64,000 nt of DNA from Takifugu bimaculatus. Its lineage: Eukaryota > Chordata > Actinopteri > Tetraodontiformes > Tetraodontidae. The stretch covers positions 14,177,804-14,241,803 of the forward strand of contig CP034986.1 in NCBI GenBank assembly GCA_004026145.2. Reading direction: 5' to 3'. The notes below the pieces were generated by a model, which was not told where the DNA came from, ran no database searches, and worked only from the letters and a program-made list of their open reading frames with translations. Below are positions 11,692 through 25,000 of this stretch, one piece after another. Each line of letters opens with the position of its first letter. The first letter of the stretch is position 1. The position numbers and the translations under genes are program-made.

Positions 11692-13985
11692 TGTCACAGC
11701 AGCAGAGGCCCATGCCTGTCACTACATATCACCCAGCCTGCAAAGTGTTGCAACATGAAATATGTACTGTGGCAGCTGTTGTGTCAAGGACAGTAACACT
11801 CATGTTACATTTAAAATAATGCGCTCTGCAGCCGCCTACATAATGCTGGATTTTGTGTACATGCTAGTGTTGTCGTTCGGCTGTGGAGGCACAACAGCCT
11901 TCAACGCTCGTTGACCAGCTGAAACTGTTCATTAGTTCATGATGACTGGAGTAAATTAACAACAATTTTGCTAATTTGAGTCAAATAACTACATTTTTAC
12001 CATGTTTTTGTGGATGTTATAGTATGAGGCACTAATTGTTTTACAAGTGGGATTGCAACTGAGTTTAGAAGATATGTTTTAATGGTAGCAGCTGAAACAC
12101 AAGAACCTATAGGATCAACGGTGCTGAGGTGATATTTATATTATGATATGATGATTTTAATGATGCTCTCGTTGATCTCAAATGCTACCTTTGTTTTTTT
12201 ATTTTCCCCATTTCCCACTATTGTGTCTTGTATAAGGCACCGGGTGGGTGGGCAAATTATTGACTGGGACGACCCTTTGTGTTGGCAAACAAGCGGGAGT
12301 CGTTTCAACACAATCACTGGCACCGGCCCACGCTAACATTTAAAGATGGACTCCCCGCTGGGTTCTGTAGAAGATGCAAATGTGTCCCACTCCTTTCAGT
12401 GGGTTTGTTTTTGTTTGTCCCCCTCGCTGTTTGGCGCTGTTGTCGTTAATAGTGTTTGTTGTCAGACCCCTTGGGGAGGGTTGGGGCAGCATTGTTGTGG
12501 GCAGCTGAGCCGCTGCGGCCTGGAGACAATGGACGTCCTCGGTGGCAATGACGCAACGGAACCATTGTTAAAGCAAAGAACAGAGCTGAGTAAAAGCACA
12601 ATAACTTTGTTTCTGCCTTGAATTGAAAATGAGGGAAAAAACCCACAAAACATCAAGACCTGTTGAGCCCCCAGAAATACTTTGGTTTGCAGTTTCAGAA
12701 CACAATTTGTCTTGTCTTCTGTCTTTATGGCATGGAAAGATCTAAAAATGTTTGCCGTTGACACAGCACTGCTTCTGCAATCGTTTTTTTCCAGGCAAAA
12801 ATAACCTCCACTCTCTGAGAGGAGGGGGCTTTATTGTCCCGGGCAGCCCTGCTGCCGTCTCTGTGTTAATCAACTGCGGTTTCATCATTGTTATTAATGG
12901 CTCAGCCTGATTAATTATTCAGACTCTTTTCAGCAGTTTTTATGCAGCCTTGAGGTGTGCTGAATGATTGCCTTTTGTTTGCAATGTTTGCACATGCTGG
13001 ATGTGTGCACGCTCCTTGATAGCAGGGAATGGATGTACAATTTTAGTCCAGCCTTTTAACACAACAGCAGCACACAGTGTTACTATTGTTGAGCAGAGTA
13101 TTGCATTATAGGACTAAAAACATCATTTGGAGCAGGAATTGAAGGTTAGGTCCGGAGTTGTAAATACATGAATGCTGTGCTTGAATATAAAAGGAGCCAA
13201 GATTTGCAACTGTTCGTGATGCTGTGCCACGCGTGCTGTAAGATTGATGCTTAAAGAAGCCTTGCTGCCATGAGGGAGGCAGATTTTCATATACGCTACT
13301 TCCTTTCCTCATCATCTCCAGCATCTCCAAAATATATTCTGATACATCCTCTTCTCGTTCAACTCTTTTCGATTTCTTTTGTTTCCATAGAAACTGGGTC
13401 TTGCCCCATGTATTCTTCTCTCGTGGCAGCTTCCTTTATCATTGGACAGGCTCCTGCAGGAGTATCACTCCTTGTAAAAAAAGCAGCTTCACCCGCAGCT
13501 TCCTATGTCTAATGGGAATTTCCTTACCGCAGAGATCTATCTGTCACATGCAGGCGGTAACGGGATGCAGCTATGTATAGCTCTGCTGGCTGTGCACACC
13601 GGATTATTACCTACAGAGGGTGTATCCGATATGTGAATCAATAAGGACAAACTCACACGACTGCTGAGACGTTTATGCGGTGGTGGTGGCAGACCACTTT
13701 CAATATGAAACATTGATGGAGCGGCAATACATTGTTTTATTTTTAAAGGAATAAGGCCACTGCAAATCAAAGCATTTAAGATCTTGCTGGACAGGAACTT
13801 AAATGCTGAACGATATTAATCACACTGAAGCTGAGAGTCCATACCGCAAGATTCCTAAGCTCCTGTCATTAGCTTAAGTGACTTTTAGGCTGTGGAAAGT
13901 CTAAAAATGGTACGCTTTACAGTGTCTTTTTACTCTGGGTGGCCTAGTTTTTGACAAAAATGAACAAAAAATATCAAATAATAGT
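11692..13985. other. Unique non-coding sequence with an ATTA-rich motif cluster
   Basis: No coding sequence recognised. The segment at about 12840-12990 packs attgttattaatg and gattaattattca, which are SOX-like and homeodomain-like cores, into little more than 100 bp. It reads like a vertebrate enhancer or conserved non-coding element. That is inference from motif content only. Confidence 0.4.
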
Positions 13986-14165
13986 TCATATTGTGACAGG
14001 TATGGTATGGACCCAAGTGCAGTACAAAACAGGCAATGAACTGGTTTATTAACTGTAATCTGGCAAACAAAGAACAGTTCGAGGGCGGGGCAGCGGACTT
14101 GGTCGAGGCAGGCAAAAAGTCAGTAAACGGGAGGCAGGAATATAGAGGGTTCTTCAATGGTCACA
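13986..14165. repeat. Probable interspersed repeat fragment, class unknown
   Basis: The stretch begins near tgtgacaggtatgg and carries ggacccaagtgcagtac, ggtttattaac and cgaggcaggcaaaaagtca. I recognise this wording as typical of a dispersed repeat common in teleost genomes, but I cannot name the family or set exact ends. No terminal inverted repeat or target-site duplication was found. It could prove to be unique sequence. Confidence 0.35.
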
Positions 14166-15849
14166 TTAATAAGATCACCAAGATCTGCAAAATTCATCCA
14201 CTACTTTCCATCTATTGGGCGTGTATGCCGTCATAGCTAAACAGTTTCAGTTTTGATAAGATCCTGTCAAAAAAAGTAGCCCCTCACACTTGAGGCATGA
14301 TCTGATAAACCTACGACGATGACATTTACCAGCTGATTGTTGAGGACTTCTTTGCAAAACTGCCACAGTTAAAAACAAAACATGCTCCCCCTACTGGCGG
14401 GACAGAGTAGATTGAGCCATGCTTACCAGTAACCCAAATCTACTGGGATTGTGATAAATAGATAACAGCCAGCCAGATTTGGATTTCCATTTCATCCCGA
14501 TCACACGATCATTCTCATGGACTCTTTACTTGATGGGTCTTTTTTTTTCAGAACTTCTCCATCTCCATCTGCGTCATGCATTTTAGCTGTGAGCATGAAT
14601 TAATCTCAGTCTCTCAACACTGAAGTGCAAAGTGTGCAAGGCTTTTTTCCTTTTTAGCAGAAGAGCACGGTCACAAACTGAGCAGCGCAATGGAGCACTG
14701 CATGTATCCACATTCCTATCAGTGAGTGAGGAAATTAATTGGTGTTTGCAAACTCGCGACATACTCTTCTAAATATTAACCAAAATATTTTTGAGATAAC
14801 TGCCGGCAGTTTTGGAGCAGTTCTGGCAGACTCGGTGTGGCTGAAAGGAGCAGAGGAAAAGCTAGGAGAGTTGATCTGCAGGAGAAATGGGAGGCTGGCT
14901 TTGTGTTGAGGCAATATCGCTGATTTGACCATTTATTTATTAATTTTTCCAGTCTGGCCATACTGGTGGGCCAGCACCTACCTCCATTAACCCCACAATG
15001 CCATCCCATAAAGCAGCTGCATCTTTAATTATGCCGACCTAATGCTTCACTGCAATCAACGATTAGCTGTCTCCTCCCGCTAGTGAACGTCAAGCAACGT
15101 GAGATTCAAAAATTCATTTCATAGCTTATTCAACCAGTCATTTGAAAACCCACTCGTCACAATCCTCATCCTCTGGAAAGATTGAATAAATCTTTTGAAG
15201 AGTTGCTCATCCTTACGTTCTGGCCATTAAGTGGAAACAACACAGTGCCAGCGTCTTAACGAGATGAGGGTGGGTTATCCCAGTCGGTGGAACATGACTC
15301 AATAGAGACCGAGCCGAACGTTGTTGTTCCACTGCTGCCCTCTGTGAAAGAACAGCAAATGTTTGCTTACGTCAATGTTGTTTGAACAGATGAGAGGCTT
15401 TTCTGCCAATCATCGTTGCCTGAGGTTAGCCCACACTAATCCAGCAGGCAAAGTGCTTGCCACCACGTGCACACATGCCTGACCCCACCTCCATCTAACT
15501 CCACCTTTTAAAGGGACAATAAGCAAAATGTTTTTCACTGCTAGGTTCAGTTGGTTCACTGTCTGCAGACCGAAACAAAGTGTGTGGGCAGCCACGCTTC
15601 CCTCTACCTCTGCTCTCCACCCCCAAACCACCCCTCGCCTCCTCTGTGAACAATGACAGTGACATCATGCTATAGTCCAGATGCAATTATACCTTTACAT
15701 GCATTAACTCTATACATAGCAATTTTTAACAATTCCTTGCACCTAAAACTGCTGAATTTTGCTAAATGCCCCCTCAAGCCATGTTGTACTTCCCCTAACA
15801 CTGACCCGAGGAGCCCCAGCAACCTCTGCAGCGCCGCACTCCTTTCATT
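14166..15849. other. Unique non-coding sequence
   Basis: About 1.7 kb without a recognisable gene. A block around 14980-15130 (cccacaatgcc, then tttaattatgc) is unusually free of simple sequence and may be constrained, but no motif decides the point. Confidence 0.45.
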
Positions 15850-16060
15850 AGGCTGACTGTTTTCAGGGCTCCCTCATTATGGTGCCTCACCATGCTCGCT
15901 GGCGAGCCCCCGAGGGCTCGTTATTGATAAGCGCTGCACAGAGCAGCCAGGCCGATTGGATAGACTTGCCACCGAGGCTCGGTGGACATCTGAATGGGAG
16001 TGGAGCGAATTCATTAGAGCCCAGCGACACAGGAGTTGATGCTGCAGCTAAATTTACTGT
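15850..16060. other. GC-rich segment with two perfect short hairpins
   Basis: Two palindromes lie within about 85 bp. The first is a 7-bp stem cgagccc/gggctcg at 15903-15909 and 15914-15920 with a 4-base loop. The second is a 7-bp stem ccaccga/tcggtgg at 15969-15975 and 15979-15985 with a 3-base loop. The segment is richer in G+C than its neighbours and has gcgctgcac between the hairpins. It may be a conserved regulatory element or a structured RNA segment. No open frame of note passes through it with a recognisable product. Confidence 0.45.
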
Positions 16061-16754
16061 CATGCAAGTTATTTTTCTTCCTGTCTTGTGATGAGAAGAG
16101 CTGTAAACACTCGTCTCTCCCCGCAGCATGTGGAAGTAATGCATAAGAGCTGTTGTTGAAATAATGTATGCATTGCAAATACCGCAAAGTGAGCAAGATT
16201 GAGCATTGTCTTTTTTCTACTTATCTCTCACAGGCTAATGTTCATCTGAATTGTAACCTATTTCCTCTTTGCTGATTGGGCCAGGTGTTGGAATAAACAA
16301 TTGTTGATGTCTGGTGAATGTGGCAATCATTCACATCACTTGCCCACAATGTCCAAGTGGCTCTTTAAAACAAGGCTGCACTGGCTATACTTCTGATGGC
16401 CCTTAAAAGCATGTTCAGAAACAGCTAGCTCCTTCATTAGCATGTATGTAATTGGAGCTTTGTTTGCTTTCCCGCTTTTCTGCGGCTTAAGACCTTCTGC
16501 AAAGCTCTAGGTAGGATGTGTTTACCGCTGCACTTGGGTGACTGAAACGTGCTTCTGCCTGAGGACAAAGGAAACAATGTTCTTGTTTAAGGCTCTTCTG
16601 TGCAGTGACAGCCCCTTGGCAGCAAAGAGTGATTCCACGCAGAAGGTGGAGAAAAGGAAGAAAACAGTTGCCGGGAAACGAGGCAGCGCTGAACGTGTGG
16701 CTGTGAAGAGGCATCGTGGCCCTTAAGGAGTTACATCAAGTATGATTGCGTGAA
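16061..16754. other. Unique non-coding sequence, enhancer-like motifs
   Basis: No gene seen. About 16260-16345 contains aacaattgttga, a pair of SOX-type cores facing each other, followed by aatcattcacatcact. Further on, ttcattagcatgtatgtaat (16432-16451) is octamer/homeodomain-like. These resemble vertebrate enhancer content but prove nothing alone. Confidence 0.4.
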
Positions 16755-17420
16755 ATATCAATGCACAAAATGATAGCAGTGCATGTAAAAAAGTGAAAAA
16801 TCTGCAAGACTATTTTACAGAAATGGGGGATATTTGGCTAAATATTGGTAAAATAAAAGCAGATTATCCATTTTTCATTACAAATTCAAATGATTAATGT
16901 ATAAACTGAACAATGCTTGAAGACTTTTCTATAAATCACTGAACTAATGTTTAGTTGTCTAACCTCTAATTCTGAGAACTGCTTCCCATCATTGTGATGC
17001 TGACCAACTTCTGATACTTGTGAACAGATATTCCAGCCCAGGAAAATTATTCACATCCCGTAATCTTGTTTTGTTGCAGAAACAGCATTTTCGCTATTAC
17101 CCTACATGTTTTCCATTTGGTTTAATGTCTGCGGCCTCGGCTGGCCACTCCATAGCATTAATCCTGGTGGTCATTGACTTTTTTTATGTATTCGTATTAG
17201 TCCGTGATCACTGGAATTAGAAAAACAGGCCCAAAACAGCAGTATGAGACCCCACCCCCCATCATGATTTGTTTGACACCCTCCTCCAAGGTCTTCACAG
17301 TGCACTGGGGTTTGAATGGAGTCATCTGCCATTTGTCTTTAGGACAGTCAATGTGGGTTTTCTTCCCATAGGTGTTCATGCATTTGTACAGTACCCAGAG
17401 GACAGTTTAGACCTTCTTTG
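16755..17420 (-). mobile_element. Decayed Tc1-like DNA transposon
   Basis: A remnant of a Tc1/mariner-superfamily element with its transposase on the minus strand. The left end carries gcacaaaatgatagcagtgc (16763-16782) followed by aaaaaagtgaaaaatctg. This resembles the terminal region of fish Tc1 elements that read like aataatagcagtg. The matching right-hand end could not be found, so the element is probably truncated or diverged beyond about 17420. The coding remnant is described separately. Substitutions, stop codons and frame changes show that it is long dead. Confidence 0.72.
16985..17420 (-). pseudogene. Tc1-like transposase remnant, internally deleted
   Basis: Read on the minus strand, successive pieces match the order of a Tc1 transposase (the DDE enzyme that cuts and joins the element's ends). 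First comes a VLW piece running into MNTYGKK, where the family has VLWSDE then NxxG. Next is FKPQCTVKT, a counterpart of the FxPKxTVKTVKHGGG stretch, then MMGGGV with GPVFLIPVITD. INAMEWPAEAADIKPNGK follows, matching the EWPxQSPDLNPIEN signature around the catalytic Asp. Near 17010 KYQKLV resembles the C-terminal region. Between the VITD/YIKK part and INAMEW about 40 family residues are missing, so the element has an internal deletion as well as stops and frameshifts. It makes no active enzyme. Confidence 0.72.
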
Positions 17421-20400
17421 ATTACTCAGTAGCAGATTATTGGCTGTCCCTGCGGTTTGGGATATTATTCCATACATTCGATTGAATGTTTTCAATTTCC
17501 TTCCACATCTTTCCTGGGTTAGGATGATGTTTTAAAGCATTTCGGATCATTTAACTAGGAAGGCACTAGGAACATCTGCTACCTTCGTCCAGTGGTGTGG
17601 GCCACAGAATCAGTGGCTTCACTCATTCAACCCTTCACTGATATTATTTTTTTAACAACCAAATATCTGATTTCTTCAGTTTTTCTGAAAACTAATAAGA
17701 AAATTAGACGTTCTTATTTTTTCATTCCTTGACTTCTAAAAGATGCAATGCTCCTAAATTCATGCGTGATTTTCAAGGCCATTATGAGGATGTTAAGCTA
17801 CTCACTTTTTTAAAAATGCTCCTATTATTTTGAATACAATTTGTACATAGACAAGCACTGTTTGACCTCTCAACCCCAATTTTTCTTGTTGAGCTGCCCT
17901 GCCCCGAGCAATCTGCTCCATCGATCTGTCCGTGAAGACTCAAGCAAAAGCACTGTTCACAATCTATTGGTCCTAATTTCCATTTTGAGCAACTGGCTGG
18001 TACGTTTGGAGAATTGCCCAGAGGCGTAAAGTCCATGGAGAGTAACTGTATTGTCTAGTGCTTTATTTGTCCGTCCGTGGGCGATAAAGTTCCAGCCGCC
18101 ACACCTTGAGCTGCTGGACATTGGTGAGAAGAGGTGGAACTTCTTAAGTTTAAATAGTTTAAACATATACAAGAGCTGTGGAAATGCAACAGAAGCTGCA
18201 CACTTTGTTCTCTTCTGAGCTGGTTTGGGGTGCTGGACACACTGGACAGTGAAACGTAAACGGTCCAGCAAAGGTCTGAGACAAACTGGTCGTTTGCGGC
18301 CCTCTGAAACTACAAGCAAAAAGTCAACTTTTAGCCTGGAAGTAGCTATTTATGCTATGGCTGCGTGAAGGTAAGACCACTAATTCAGAAGTAATTATAT
18401 TCTTGTTAGTCCACAGAGTTTATCCTAGAAAAATCAGGAACATGCAAATAAAATATTTGATTCAATACGGCAAATGACAGACAAGTTTGTCTATTTCACA
18501 AGTAGATAAAATCAAGATACAATTAAATCCACAAGAAATTCTTGGCCTTGGACATATTAAAGAGGCAGCCAAAAGATTACCGGTAAGTGTTCGGCAACGT
18601 TCAGTACAGACGATCATACTCCTAAAATCAGACCTCAATTCTCAAGGGGGATGCATTCAAGGTAAATACAAGTCGAGGCCATGAATGTCTGCAATGTAAG
18701 ATTGCTGCTATTTTCTCACTGTAAACCTAACACCAAGATGTTTTCTCCTTGAGGGCTAAAGCGCCACTTCCACAAGTAAACAACAACTGCTGAAACTGCT
18801 CAAGCCCTTTGAAATGGGCAAACAATAACAATGAGGTAAATGTTAAGTATTACCTGCCTCTATCGGCACGAAATTCTCATTTTTGCTCCATTATCATATC
18901 AGAGAAAACCTGTGAGCAGACACTTAACGTCTCATTATAACGCACCCAAAGCCCCCAGCTTCTCCGTTACCAACTGAGCTGGAAACAGGTAAAAAAAAAA
19001 TAGGAAGATGAAGAAGAAGCCACCTTCCAATGCTGACAGTGTGGGTAATTTACCTTTTCATAAGATGGGAAAATATGTTGTCGGACAGAGACATGAAACT
19101 TTGGCTTATCTGCCTGAAAACAAACCAGACTAATGCTTTGAGCATTTCAAACGAAGCTGAGCAAATGATCCGTCCCTTAAAGCAAACTTAGATGATGTAT
19201 TTATTTTCTTCACAGGAGGACACGTGCAGGAAAAGAGCTGTCGTGGGTTTCTATTCCTACTCCTGAAAGTCTTAATTTAAAACCGAAAACGATGCAAGTT
19301 TATTCCCGTCCAGGATGAAAAGCAAGCCCGATTCAAAAAGGCGCTGTTTGAAGTGAAGTGGCGTAGCTGCTGTTTGATGATGTGAAGTCCAGCATGTGCA
19401 TCAGGGGTAGCTGGGGAAGCTGGCTGGACCAGTTAGAACTCACTCCTGAGAAAAGGAGATTAACTTAAAAACCAGAGGAGATCACACCATACATGTACAA
19501 TATGAGTGGTGACAGAGGGATGGTAAACTGAATGTGTTGTGGGGGGAGGAAGGACCAGTTAAAGATTAAATAAATGCCTAGAAATTAAGAGCAAAAGGTC
19601 CTTTTTTCCACAGTTCTCCTGGACGTGCACATCTCCTTAGAGAGCACTATGGTGCTGGGGGCAGCCTGAGTCAGACCCTGACAGGACCTCCCCGCCTGCA
19701 GTGACCCAACACAGCATCCATCTGCACTGGGACGCCCCCTGACCCAGACCTGACTCATTACAGTTCGTCCGTGCATTAATGTCTCGGCTGTAAGTGCAAG
19801 AAAAGCTTTGATGCTCTGACTGATATGTTGCAGTCAAGATTTGGTTTCAAATTTTAGACAACCAGGAGACATTAAGAGAGACACCTTCGTTCTGCCTGTC
19901 CTTCCCAGTTGGGCAATGCTAAGCAGGCAACAGATGGCCTGCTGGCATAATGAGCTGTATAATGTCCCCACACACACATGCACTGGCTCAGCTGGCTCAA
20001 AGGGAGAAAAGGATGGATGGTTCCAGTAACTACAAAGATACGCCAGAAGTCAGCGACTGAAGCTGCAGGCAGAGCGCTGCAAGGAACACCCCCAAATGTA
20101 AATTAATGCAGGAAATTTGTTTCTACTAATCAGTAACAACCAGAGTGGCGAACGAGTGCGACGTGGTGCACATTTACATATCTTTCCTGGTTTCTGAATG
20201 TTCCTGTTCTGCAAGAACAGGCAGGGCTTAGATGGCGAGATCACTGTGCAACTGCAGATTTTAGGAGGAACAAGGACTCCTGATCGGCGTATGATGCTTC
20301 TTGTGACCGAGGCACATCTGATAATCTCCCATAATAATCTAAACTAACACACAGGTTGCGTATTCTCACGTTGTAATCGCACACACAAAACACAACAGTA

Positions 20401-21971
20401 ATGTTACCAATCTCGGTCTCTGAGGGCTGAACATCCATGTTCGATGTCTGAAACAGCACACGACAGGGCTGTGACACGATCCCACCGTGTGCTGTGAATC
20501 CAGATTTGCTTTTGTCACATTGTTCCACATCACATTTGTGGCCGCAGGGCTGTGTCTGACATCACTTCCTTAAATGTCACAAACACAAATCGTTTTGGAG
20601 CTCGGTGTCCAACGGAGGCCAGCAGTGGCGAAACACATCTGACTGGTTATGCCATTTAAAAAGATCTGACATTTAAAAGAAACGCCACTTAAACACGCAA
20701 CAGACAACTGTTCTTGAGGAGCTAGACTCACATGTGCGGAGTGCACAGCTCCATGAGCAGTTTCAAGGATTGAGGAGCCTTGTTTTAGATGAGGAAGTAC
20801 CTGTATGCTAATAGATTTTCATTAACATTTCTCCTGTTTCCTGAGATTTTCAGGGTCACTAGAGGACTAATTGACTCATTGGAATGGGGATTTTTTGCTG
20901 CCAGCATGGGAGAAGGAGACTGAGGCACTTAGTCCTCTGTGCTGCCAAATTAACGCCTTCTACATCCCATTCATTACAGTTCAGGCAGGCTAAAAAGCAT
21001 ATCCTACTAGACCCCCGTAGAGCGGAGCTGAGTCATAAATCACATCTTCCTGTTCGGGGGTCCGCCTCAGAAGCAGACGGTGACCTTGTTTTGAAATGCT
21101 AACGCACACCGCTGGCCATTAACTGTGAGCGGAGCCTTTGGATTCGGAGAGTCATTAACGGGAGTAATTCGCGCTCTCTTGAATTCTCTGGTTTCACAGT
21201 TCAAGAAGCTGTGACAGAGGCAGAAATAAAGCAATTTTTCGTCCATGAATTTAAAGCATTCTGTGCTGGAGTGTTGGCGATTCAATGTCCACGTAATGAC
21301 TTGGAGCTTTTAATGAGCTGGAGATATGGAAGAACAAGAGATACATACATGTTATACCCATACGCAGAGAACATGGCAACTTTCGGTCCATGAAACTGTC
21401 CTCTGTCATTGATCTATTGTAAAATGAGTACATACACTTAGTCACATCTTGTTATATCTTCATATGATAAAAAAGTTCACAAAATATAAAATAAATGCAT
21501 TTGGAAGCTATCAATTTCCAAGAAATAAGCATATACTGTATATATTCTAAAACCTTTGAGACTAGTTCAAAAGACCAGTTCGCTGTGGCCAAACAGTATG
21601 AAATATATCAGATGACTGTAATATCATATAGTTTGTACTGTATTATAATATAAAGTATTGAGTCCATAATATTTACCCTTTCAATATGACTGCATCCATT
21701 TTCTTGTGTGAACTAGAAGAAGCAGGTCAACAACAAAAAATGCTGCATATAGACAACAACCTGTTATCATGTTTGCTGAGATATAACAGTTGACATTAAC
21801 TTGTGTTTATTTCCACACTTTTGAGGTGTCCTCATCTTTCTCAGGGCTGCTTGTCAACTTCAGGCTGCACTGCAGCTCATCTGCATCAGCCATCTTTCAA
21901 TTACCTGCAGCTAATTGGGAAACATAACCCAGAGAGGAATGCAGTTTGGGCAAACGCATAAACTCAACACG
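17421..21971. other. Unique non-coding sequence, about 4.5 kb
   Basis: No gene recognised. The first 250 bp could still be part of the decayed Tc1 element. A perfect 8-bp hairpin cctgttct/agaacagg with a 3-base loop lies at 20203-20221. It is the reverse arrangement of a steroid-receptor site, so it is not called as one. The region 21420-21700 is very AT-rich. Confidence 0.5.
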
Positions 21972-22022
21972 TAGACAGACAGACAGACGGACAGACAGAC
22001 GGACGGACAGACAGACAGACGG
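21972..22022. repeat. (GACA/GACG)n tetranucleotide array
   Basis: About 51 bp of GACA repeats with several GACG variants, giving an interrupted array of about 12 units. GACA-type arrays are common in fish genomes. Confidence 0.95.
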
Positions 22023-25000
22023 TCGAGATCACTCAGCTTTTACTGTATTTCTGCATTACTGTTTGTGTAAAACATGACCTGCAAACCTGAACAAATTCCT
22101 TTTTAATGTGTGGATCGGAGCTCAAAGGGGCACCATGTCCCTGCTGATTGGCTCAATGGCGCGTGACGGCAAAGGTGACTGGATCAACAGTGCATGAGAT
22201 CCAGTTCGATTGGGTGAAGTGACCAGCAGCTGTATGGAGCGGCCCCAGCTGCATGCCAGACTAGCTATTAGAAGCCCATATACAACCGCCAGCATGCTAC
22301 AGCCCCATATGACGGACCATGCTGGGTTGCTCTGGGGAGACATTACCATTTAGACAGGGAGGGAACCAGCAGCAAAGCCATAGCTTATGTGGCAGCGGTG
22401 CTCGCATCACCAGAAAACAAGTCCTGCTGCCACTGCTTGTCCTGATGCCATTTGACAATTAGTGGGAGCACCATCCATCATGAAAACCCTCCTGTTTTGG
22501 ACATGAAATCCAGCCTCTCCACCCTTGTCTCCAGGGTGATTTGTCTTTGCAACAAGTGCAGAAAAACACGCATATGGCCATTTTAGCCACTAAAGACCAA
22601 GGGTCCACTATGGCACTTTTTTTCCTTTTCCCATTTGAAGCATTAGAGAATTCAATCAGAATTACCACTGATGCTGCAAATCATGCCAATATTTATATGA
22701 TAATATTCACAATATGATGAAAAATATAATTATTTTGACACTGTCCTGCTGATCCTATTGCTTTCGAGACAATTGCTTATTAATCCCCAGCAGAAAGCAA
22801 CAAATACAAAGTCACCGTCTTTTTTAAATGGAAACCCAGACATGAGCACCTGTAAGCTAGAGCAATTCTTAGCTTCAGTCTTTCTGGCAGTTTTTGGGAC
22901 ACAGCTTATTTATATTTTTGCTTTCCTTAAATGAGCGTGTTTAAGTCACTCCAGTTGATGACTCTTCATGCAGGAATTCTAAGGAAAATCACTGTAATCT
23001 TGTCTCCAGTGAGTGTGTGACAGCCTTTACCTAAATGACACAGACTGCAGGCAGGTCTAGAGCTGTCATTACCCCAGCTATGGTTCACGATAATGGGTAA
23101 TTCATCCACGCTCACTTTTCAGGCTAATTTACTAATTAGACTCAGCAGGAGAATTGTTCAGAAGAAAAACACCGAAGAAGAGTGAGCATCACTGACACAG
23201 GCGGCACTTGGATGTCTGATAAATGACCTATTAATTACACTGGAATTGATTGTAGCGGATGCTAAACTTTGTCTTCTGCTATTCATTGTGCCGCGAAGTT
23301 GAATGGCTCCACATATAAATCGAAGCAATTCACATGGGAATGACCAATAATCAAAGAGCCAAGCACACACACATCCCCGACTGGAACCAAATGCGCTTCT
23401 CCTCTCCCTCCATCGTGCTACATTCAGAGCGAGCCGCGCTCGCCGCATGTGTACTATAGCCGGTTATCTGGCCGGTGCCGGGAAAGGCCTGAATAGAGGA
23501 GAAAGAGGCGCAGCATCGCTCTGCATGCCTCATCCTTATCGGTGGAAAGGAGCTGGATGGCAAAGGGATGGCGGCCCGTCACAGCTCTTTGGGTTGCCAG
23601 GAGATGGTCATTTATCGCTGGCACTCCATAGCTGTCTGTGCCACTATCTCTACTCTGCAAGGTTCCTATTTGTGAGTTGAGGGACCTTTTTTTCCCCCCC
23701 TCCAAGTGTGTGCAGCATGAGCGCGGAGAAGAAAGCATCAAAGCTCGGAGCACTTGGGTCACCTTTCTAATTTCCTCTTCACACGGGAACGATGCATAGA
23801 TCAACGAGGGCAGAAGAACAAAGTTCACCAGTCAGACAGCTGCAAAAATATTGCCCTTTAACAACTGACAGGTAATTTAATCACAGTAAACCAGTTAGAA
23901 TTTTCCCATTTGATCAAGAGCTGAGAAAGAAAAGCATTAATTGCATCATCTTATTTGAGATATCTGCCAGAACAGAAGCCCTGACAAATGTGTCAGCAGT
24001 CTAAAGAAATCCTCTGCAGATCCTGGTACTGCTAAACCATGTATGTAATATGAAGCATATGAATCCTGATTCTTATCTCCCATGGGCTGTTTTAATCAAG
24101 TCATCTGAGCTGATGCATAACAAATCCAAGTTCCTCCAAATGAATAGCTGCTTCTGACACGAACACCCCAGCGTATGGCTCTCCCACCTCCTGAAATTAC
24201 CATACTCATGTAAGATATGTCATGTAGGTGTTCCGCTTGGTTGTGCTGGAATCTGAGGGAGCCAATAAAATGACATTTCGGCCAGACCAGGATAAGAAAG
24301 TAACTGATTTCTCATTATTTCCCCACTCAGTTGTGGCTGTGCCATTTGAAAACCAGGAAGTGCCCGACTGATCAGCTGAGAGTATTAACTTCAACCTGTT
24401 CACAGAAGCACACCGACTAAAAATAAGGTTTTTCTTATCTTATCTTAAGTTTGAGAAGCTATACAAGTAAAATACCAGCAAAGCTGATGAGTCATTAGAG
24501 GATGTGGATCGAGAGGGCATCTTCTCCTCACTCGACTGATGTAAAAACAGCCCCAGAAAAGTGTAGGTTTGCAAATATAATCTGTGACTCCATGTGAACG
24601 TGCAGGCACGTACCGTATATTAGTATTGCTATTCAAAGCTTGCTTGCCCTCGTCTCAGCATCATATTACCTTTGCATAAATTTGTCAGAGTGCTGGGTGC
24701 AGATTAAGCGGTACAGGAACAAACAGTTATCTCAAGCTCCCTGAAACCTGCGGTATTTTCTGTCACCACGGAGTTGCGCGGGAAATAGAGCTGCCGTCAC
24801 GACAACAATCAAAATGCCGAACTGCACATCAAAAGGAGCGCTGCGAGTTGATCAGGGCACCGTGGGTTCATGTAAATGGCACCCTTACAACTCTGATTAA
24901 CTATTAAACCATTCTGGTTTTCACTTCAAGCAAATAAATCACAGGAAAGTAAAAACCTTTCTCATAAATGGATCAAATAAGCTAAGCTAACAAAATATAT

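Noticed and set aside
20203..20221. Perfect palindrome cctgttct/agaacagg as a steroid-receptor site
   Set aside because: The half-sites are in the reverse order to the glucocorticoid-type element (AGAACA then TGTTCT), and one short hairpin is expected by chance.
21972..22022. Regular short repeats as a CRISPR array
   Set aside because: It is a simple GACA/GACG tetranucleotide array with no spacers, in what is clearly animal DNA.
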